Shown here: positions 62,819-64,000 of the stretch, in pieces
How the letters are laid out: every line of letters starts with the position of its first letter
How positions within the stretch are numbered: the stretch's first letter is position 1
NCBI GenBank assembly: GCA_943735955.1
Contig: OX030969.1
Location: forward strand, 6,171,935 to 6,235,934
DNA length: 64,000 nucleotides
Source: Piscicola geometra
Taxonomy: Eukaryota; Annelida; Clitellata; Hirudinida; Piscicolidae
Reading direction: 5' to 3'
Program-made: the position numbers and the translations under genes
Notes under the pieces: generated by a model
What the model was told of the DNA's origin: nothing
Databases searched by the model: none
What the model saw: only the letters and a program-made list of their open reading frames with translations

Positions 62819-64000
62819 GATGAATGGTGGATGAGGTGTCTAGGATAACTTTTGGTGGGTTGTAGATAAGGGGCTGGGATGGAGAGTGGCGGATGAGGTG
62901 GTTGGGTTAACTTTTGGTTGGATGATGGGAGAATATGAATGTATGGGGTGGAGGGTGGTGGAGGAATAGGTTATTTGAGGAATGTGTGAAATCGAAAGAT
63001 AGGTGGATTGGCGAAAATTTTATGAAATTGTTTTAGGTGTGGTTGTGGGCCGAATGATGAAATGTGGTGGTAGTTTTAAGTTAAAATTGAAGTAAAATGA
63101 AAAAGTTACATAAAATGCGATCCAATAACATTAAATAAATATTTATTTACAGTTTAAAATAAATAATAACAAATATTCAATTAAATATTTTAATGAATAC
63201 AAAATAAATAGTTATTACAAATTTATTTCTAAGGATTGATCAAATTTTATCGAAAAATTCTATACAGCTTTAAATCCTTTTTACATATTTTTAATGATTA
63301 AAATTTAATCTATTTTAGAATTTCTTAAACCATAAATTTAAAAATTATTATTTGTAATTTACCTACTTCTTGCTTTCTTCTTACAAAAATTGATTTATTA
63401 TTCTATTGAAAATTATCTTTTAGTCTTCCCTAACCCTTTTTTATAGACCCCCAACAATAAAACTTCGTTTGAAGTGTTATCCCCTATAGAATTCAAAACA
63501 CTTTATTTTTTTACTTTTGAAATGCTCATATATTTTTAATACTTAAAAATATTTTTTTCGTAGTTTTATACTTTAGGTGTTTTAAATATTTAAATTTTTC
63601 GTTAATTTCAAACTTATTTTCATTTTACTATGAACTCCAAAGTTCCACTTTCATTTTATTTTTTCCCTAGCTTTTTTCTTTTTTTGTTTTCACTTCATTT
63701 TTCATAGTTTTCCTAAAGTCTTTTCACCATCTGCTCCATTTTTTCGCCATACGTTAGCGTTTATTTAACTGCGTCATAAAGAAAACATATTCTGCACATA
63801 AAACTTGTTTTGCAGCCAACCCAGCCCACCTCATCCACCCTCTCTTTCCACTCAATAATCATCTTCCATCTTTTTATTAAGATATGTTTTCAAAACTGAT
63901 TATTTGGATTAATTAAATATATAAATAGGTTTTTTGTTTGATTTGAATAACATTTTAATTTCAAAAATATTTTTTATTTCTTTTTCAAATCATATTTTTG
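62819..64000. other. Non-coding right end of the window
   Basis: A GT/GGTGGA-rich patch to about 63080, then AT-rich DNA. No exon or RNA gene seen. Confidence 0.5.

Overview
This is a window of animal nuclear DNA, AT-rich and intron-rich, with unusually dense microsatellites and minisatellites. The gene content points to an invertebrate bilaterian: VMA21, a corin/enteropeptidase-style membrane serine protease, and piggyBac and hAT transposons. A lophotrochozoan such as an annelid fits the overall look, but that is only an impression. I see no bacterial or organellar genes.

Left part (1-20 kb). The 3' part of VMA21 lies on the + strand (1-440). Convergent to it is one very large minus-strand gene (19960 down to 1092). 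I assembled it exon by exon into 48 coding exons. With one exception the splice phases close throughout, giving about 2,421 codons. The product is a type II transmembrane mosaic protease: a cytoplasmic tail with an NHPS repeat, a TM segment, SEA, Frizzled CRD, LDLa, MAM, LDLa array, SRCR, serine protease 1, LDLa, MAM, LDLa, MAM, LDLa array, SRCR, serine protease 2. The order is that of corin and enteropeptidase, but the MAM/LDLa/SRCR/protease unit occurs twice in one reading frame, which makes it polyserase-like. Both protease domains keep the catalytic triad, and both have lost the trypsin Asp189.

Middle part (25-37 kb). A second minus-strand gene (36920 down to 24966, 7 exons, phases all closing, about 1,654 codons) encodes an unrecognised Cys-rich membrane protein. 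A single 3.1-kb exon of Ser/Thr/Asn homopolymers is inserted between its Cys-rich exons. Next comes an apparently intact piggyBac element (37248-39615, TTAA target duplications, spliced transposase). A 5'-end relic of the same family sits in a protease intron (8104 to about 8430).

Right part (39.6-64 kb). I found no host gene here, only AT-rich DNA studded with simple-repeat arrays. It also holds two nested hAT-type elements (59577-62278, with 59959-61087 inside it). Each has its own 8-bp target duplication, terminal inverted repeats and subterminal repeats, and both carry only decayed transposase pieces.

Exon coordinates come from manual reading of splice sites and phases, with no transcript data. 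The 5' UTRs, promoters and the start of the second gene are uncertain.
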